Shown here: one piece after another, positions 61,830-64,000 of the stretch | Numbering within the stretch: position 1 is the first letter of the stretch | Layout: every line of letters begins with the position of its first letter | Assembly (NCBI GenBank): GCA_021325525.1 | Contig: JAJPHB010000079.1 | Location: 56,442 to 120,441 of the forward strand | Source of the DNA: Alphaproteobacteria bacterium | GTDB taxonomy: Bacteria; Pseudomonadota; Alphaproteobacteria; ATCC43930; CGMCC-115725 | Direction of reading: 5' to 3' | Length of the DNA stretch: 64,000 nucleotides | The notes under the pieces: generated by a model | Seen by the model: only the letters and a program-made list of their open reading frames with translations | Databases searched by the model: none | Told to the model about the DNA's origin: nothing | Position numbers and translations under genes: made by a program

Positions 61830-62788
61830 GGCGAAGCGAAATCCTGAGAGGGCGGCTGATCCTCTTGGCGATTTGGGCGGTGCTGATCGGGGCGCCCTAT
61901 TGGATGCCGGCGATCGGAGGCTACACGGCGCTCGGAACGCGCGTCCTCGTCCTCGGCCTCGCCGCCATGTCGCTCAACTTCCTCCTCGGCTTCACCGGCG
62001 TCCTCTCTTTCGGCCATGCCGCCTATTTCGGCCTCGGCGCCTATGGCGCCGGTCTCACCTTGAAGCTGCTGGCGGCGAGCACGCCGCTGGCGCTGCTGCT
62101 CGGGACCCTCCTCGGCGGCATCGCCGGGGCGCTGCTGGGTGCGCTCATCGTGCGGCGCCGCGGCGTCTATTTCGCCATGGTGACCATCGCTTTCGGCCAA
62201 GTCTTCTACTTCATCGCCTTCCGCTGGAACGCGCTCACCGGCGGCGATGACGGGCTGCGCGGCTTCGCCCGGCAGCCGCTGCATCTCGGCCCCGTCACCA
62301 TCGACATCCTCAACAATGCCGAGGCCTTCTATTATTTCGTGCTCGCCTGCTTCGCCGTGGTGACGGCGGTGATGGCGTTCCTGCTGCGCTCGCCCTTCGG
62401 CCACACATTGTTGGCGATCCGCGAGAACGAGCGCCGCGCGCGCTTCCTCGGCATTCCCGTCGAGCGCCATATCTGGCTCGCCTTCACCCTTTCCTGCTTC
62501 TTCATCAGCCTTGCCGGCGCGCTTTACGCCATGCTCAACAATTTCGCCGATCCGCGCGGCCTCCATTACGCGCTCTCGGGCGATCTCGTCATCATGGCGG
62601 TGATGGGCGGCATGCGCTCCTTCTGGGGACCGTTGCTGGGCGCCGTCGTCTTCGTCGTGCTGCAGGACTACCTGTCGAGCATCACCACCAACTGGCAGTC
62701 CTTCATCGGCCTCCTCTTCGTCCTCGTCGTGATGTTCTTCCCGCGCGGACTCCTCGGATTCCTGCAGCGGCGGAAGGCGGCGGCATGA
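61826..62788 (+). CDS. livM: ABC transporter permease LivM
   Basis: The 320-residue protein has the LivM hallmarks AAMSLNFLLGFTGVLSFGHA and AYFGLGAYGAGL near 45-75, the RRRGVYFAMVTIAFGQ stretch, and GLHYALSGDLVIMAVMGGMR. About ten membrane segments. It ends in the usual RGLLGFLQRR. The stop overlaps livG (ATGA). Confidence 0.95.
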   Translation: MRRSEILRGRLILLAIWAVLIGAPYWMPAIGGYTALGTRVLVLGLAAMSLNFLLGFTGVLSFGHAAYFGLGAYGAGLTLKLLAASTPLALLLGTLLGGIAGALLGALIVRRRGVYFAMVTIAFGQVFYFIAFRWNALTGGDDGLRGFARQPLHLGPVTIDILNNAEAFYYFVLACFAVVTAVMAFLLRSPFGHTLLAIRENERRARFLGIPVERHIWLAFTLSCFFISLAGALYAMLNNFADPRGLHYALSGDLVIMAVMGGMRSFWGPLLGAVVFVVLQDYLSSITTNWQSFIGLLFVLVVMFFPRGLLGFLQRRKAAA

Positions 62789-63534
62789 GCCTCCTCGACA
62801 TCCGCCGCGTCTCGAAGAATTTCGGCAGCCTCGTCGCCGTGCGCGATGTGTCGATGACGGTCGAGAGCGGCGAGCTGCGCGCCGTCATCGGTCCGAACGG
62901 CGCCGGCAAGACGACCTTCTTCAACCTGATCAGCGGCCTCTTCCGGCCGAGCGCCGGCTCGATCGCCTTCGACGGCGAGGATGTGACGGGGGTTCCGGCG
63001 CATCGCCGCGTCGCCCGCGGCATGGCGCGCACCTTCCAGATCACCGAGATTTTTCCCGAGATCAGCGTCCTCGAAAATGTGCGAATCAGCGCCGAAGTCG
63101 CCGCCGGCTACCGCCTGCGCCCGTGGCTCGGCCGCCGCGCCGCCGCCGAGATCCGCCAGCGCGTCGAGAAAATCCTCGGCCTGACCGGCCTCGTCGCCAA
63201 AGCGGACCGCCTCGTCGGCGAGCTGAGCCATGGCGACCAGCGCGCCGCCGAGATCGCCATGGCGCTGGCGCTCCGCCCGCGTCTTCTGCTGCTCGACGAG
63301 CCGACCGCCGGCATGGGCGACCAGGAGACTTACGAGATCGCCGCACTCATCCGCCGGCTGCACCGGGACAACAAATATACGATCGTCCTCATCGAGCACG
63401 ACATGCGCGTCGTCTTCAACCTCGCCGACCGGATCACGGTGCTCGATCAGGGCCGGCTTCTCGCCGAAGGTCCGCCCGCCGCGATCGCGCAGAACCCGGC
63501 GGTGCAGGCCGCCTATCTCGGAGAAGCCGCGTGA
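62785..63534 (+). CDS. livG: ABC transporter ATPase LivG
   Basis: The 249-residue product has Walker A GPNGAGKTT, the LivG-specific RTFQITEIFPEISVLENV, signature LSHGDQRAAEIAMAL and Walker B LLLDEPTAGMGDQET, with the switch histidine in LIEHDMRVV. It is one of the two ATPases of the transporter. The stop overlaps the livF start (GTGA). Confidence 0.95.
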   Translation: MSLLDIRRVSKNFGSLVAVRDVSMTVESGELRAVIGPNGAGKTTFFNLISGLFRPSAGSIAFDGEDVTGVPAHRRVARGMARTFQITEIFPEISVLENVRISAEVAAGYRLRPWLGRRAAAEIRQRVEKILGLTGLVAKADRLVGELSHGDQRAAEIAMALALRPRLLLLDEPTAGMGDQETYEIAALIRRLHRDNKYTIVLIEHDMRVVFNLADRITVLDQGRLLAEGPPAAIAQNPAVQAAYLGEAA

Positions 63535-64000
63535 CCGCGCTCGCCGCCGAGGGGCTGCACACCTATTACGGCAAGAGCCATATTCTTCACGGCGTCAGCT
63601 TCGCCGTCGAAGAAGGGCGCATCACCACCCTGCTCGGCCGCAACGGCGCCGGCAAGACGACGACGCTCCGCAGCCTCATGGGGCTGACCCCGGCACGCGA
63701 AGGCCGCATCAGCGTCTTCGGCCGCGACACGACGCGCTGGGCCACCTTCCGCATCGCGGCGCTCGGCGTCGGCTACGTCCCGGAAGGGCGGCGCATCTTT
63801 CCCAATCTGACGGTCGACGAGAATTTGCGCGTACCGCTGGAGCGCGACGGTCATTGGACGCCCGAGCGGATCTACGACCTCTTCCCGCGGCTCGCCGAGA
63901 GGCGGCAGAATCTGGGGCGGCAACTCTCGGGCGGCGAGCAGGAAATGCTGGCGATCGCTCGCGCCTTGCTGCTGAACCCGAAGCTCCTCATTCTCGACGA
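63531..64000 (+). CDS. livF: ABC transporter ATPase LivF (partial)
   Basis: The gene starts at GTG 63531 and runs off the right edge; 156 residues are visible. Walker A is GRNGAGKTT, followed by LivF-typical GYVPEGRRIFPNLTVDENLR, signature LSGGEQEMLAIARALL and the start of Walker B (LLILDE). It pairs with LivG. Nothing irregular is seen. Confidence 0.95.
   Translation, partial: MTALAAEGLHTYYGKSHILHGVSFAVEEGRITTLLGRNGAGKTTTLRSLMGLTPAREGRISVFGRDTTRWATFRIAALGVGYVPEGRRIFPNLTVDENLRVPLERDGHWTPERIYDLFPRLAERRQNLGRQLSGGEQEMLAIARALLLNPKLLILD

Overview
The window is about 64 kb of GC-rich chromosome, probably from a free-living or plant/soil-associated alphaproteobacterium of the Hyphomicrobiales (Rhizobiales) type. 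The pointers are the rpmH-rnpA-yidD-yidC-engB-argB order, a glutathione-dependent formaldehyde oxidation pair (frmA, gfa), a divergent type VI secretion cluster with TagF/TagH/PP2C regulators, and many GTG/TTG starts with 4-base stop/start overlaps. I cannot name a genus from the sequence alone.

Layout. (1) 1-12.9 kb is part of a type VI secretion system (T6SS). tssA and tssB run leftward out of the window. A rightward operon carries a small unknown gene, tssK, an unknown T6SS-linked gene, tagH, tssJ, tssL (with an OmpA-like domain), tssM, tagF and a PP2C phosphatase. (2) 13.1-15.3 kb holds an OmpA-family periplasmic protein and a membrane-anchored TAP-like alpha/beta hydrolase. (3) 15.4-28.3 kb is a three-gene unit: a TpsB outer-membrane transporter, a 2639-residue filamentous-haemagglutinin-type TpsA exoprotein with about ten tandem repeats of 75-76 residues, and a TPR-CHAT putative lipoprotein protease whose start overlaps the tpsA stop. 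(4) 28.4-32.8 kb has a benzoylformate-decarboxylase-like TPP enzyme, a beta-carbonic anhydrase, and an ArsR repressor translationally coupled to a cysteine-tailed flavoprotein. (5) 32.9-38.3 kb is a complete leftward dipeptide/oligopeptide-type ABC transporter operon. (6) 38.4-43.3 kb has a DUF2892-like protein, a Bax-inhibitor-1 family protein, a small exported protein and a YbbA/YbbP-type ABC exporter divergent from tesA. (7) 43.3-50.8 kb holds tesA-FIST-thpR, two tiny membrane-protein genes, tam, an EVE-domain gene, a LuxR-type regulator with a degenerate receiver, and a disulfide oxidoreductase/TVP38 pair. (8) 50.9-55.6 kb is the housekeeping rpmH...argB block, headed by a very good sigma70-type promoter and followed by a VOC protein. 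(9) 55.7-64 kb holds a frameshifted AAA ATPase, a HAD nucleotidase, frmA, gfa, and a branched-chain amino-acid type ABC transporter (substrate-binding protein divergent from livHMGF; livF runs off the right edge).

The T6SS block supplies baseplate (TssK, TssA), membrane complex (TssJLM) and sheath (TssB) parts, plus three of the four usual threonine-phosphorylation control proteins (FHA protein, TagF, PP2C phosphatase); the kinase is not in view. The most unusual region is the TpsB-TpsA-CHAT unit, which looks like a surface adhesin/exoprotein coupled to a predicted caspase-like lipoprotein. The second most unusual feature is tagF, whose reading frame is interrupted in frame by perfect intergenic-type palindromes.
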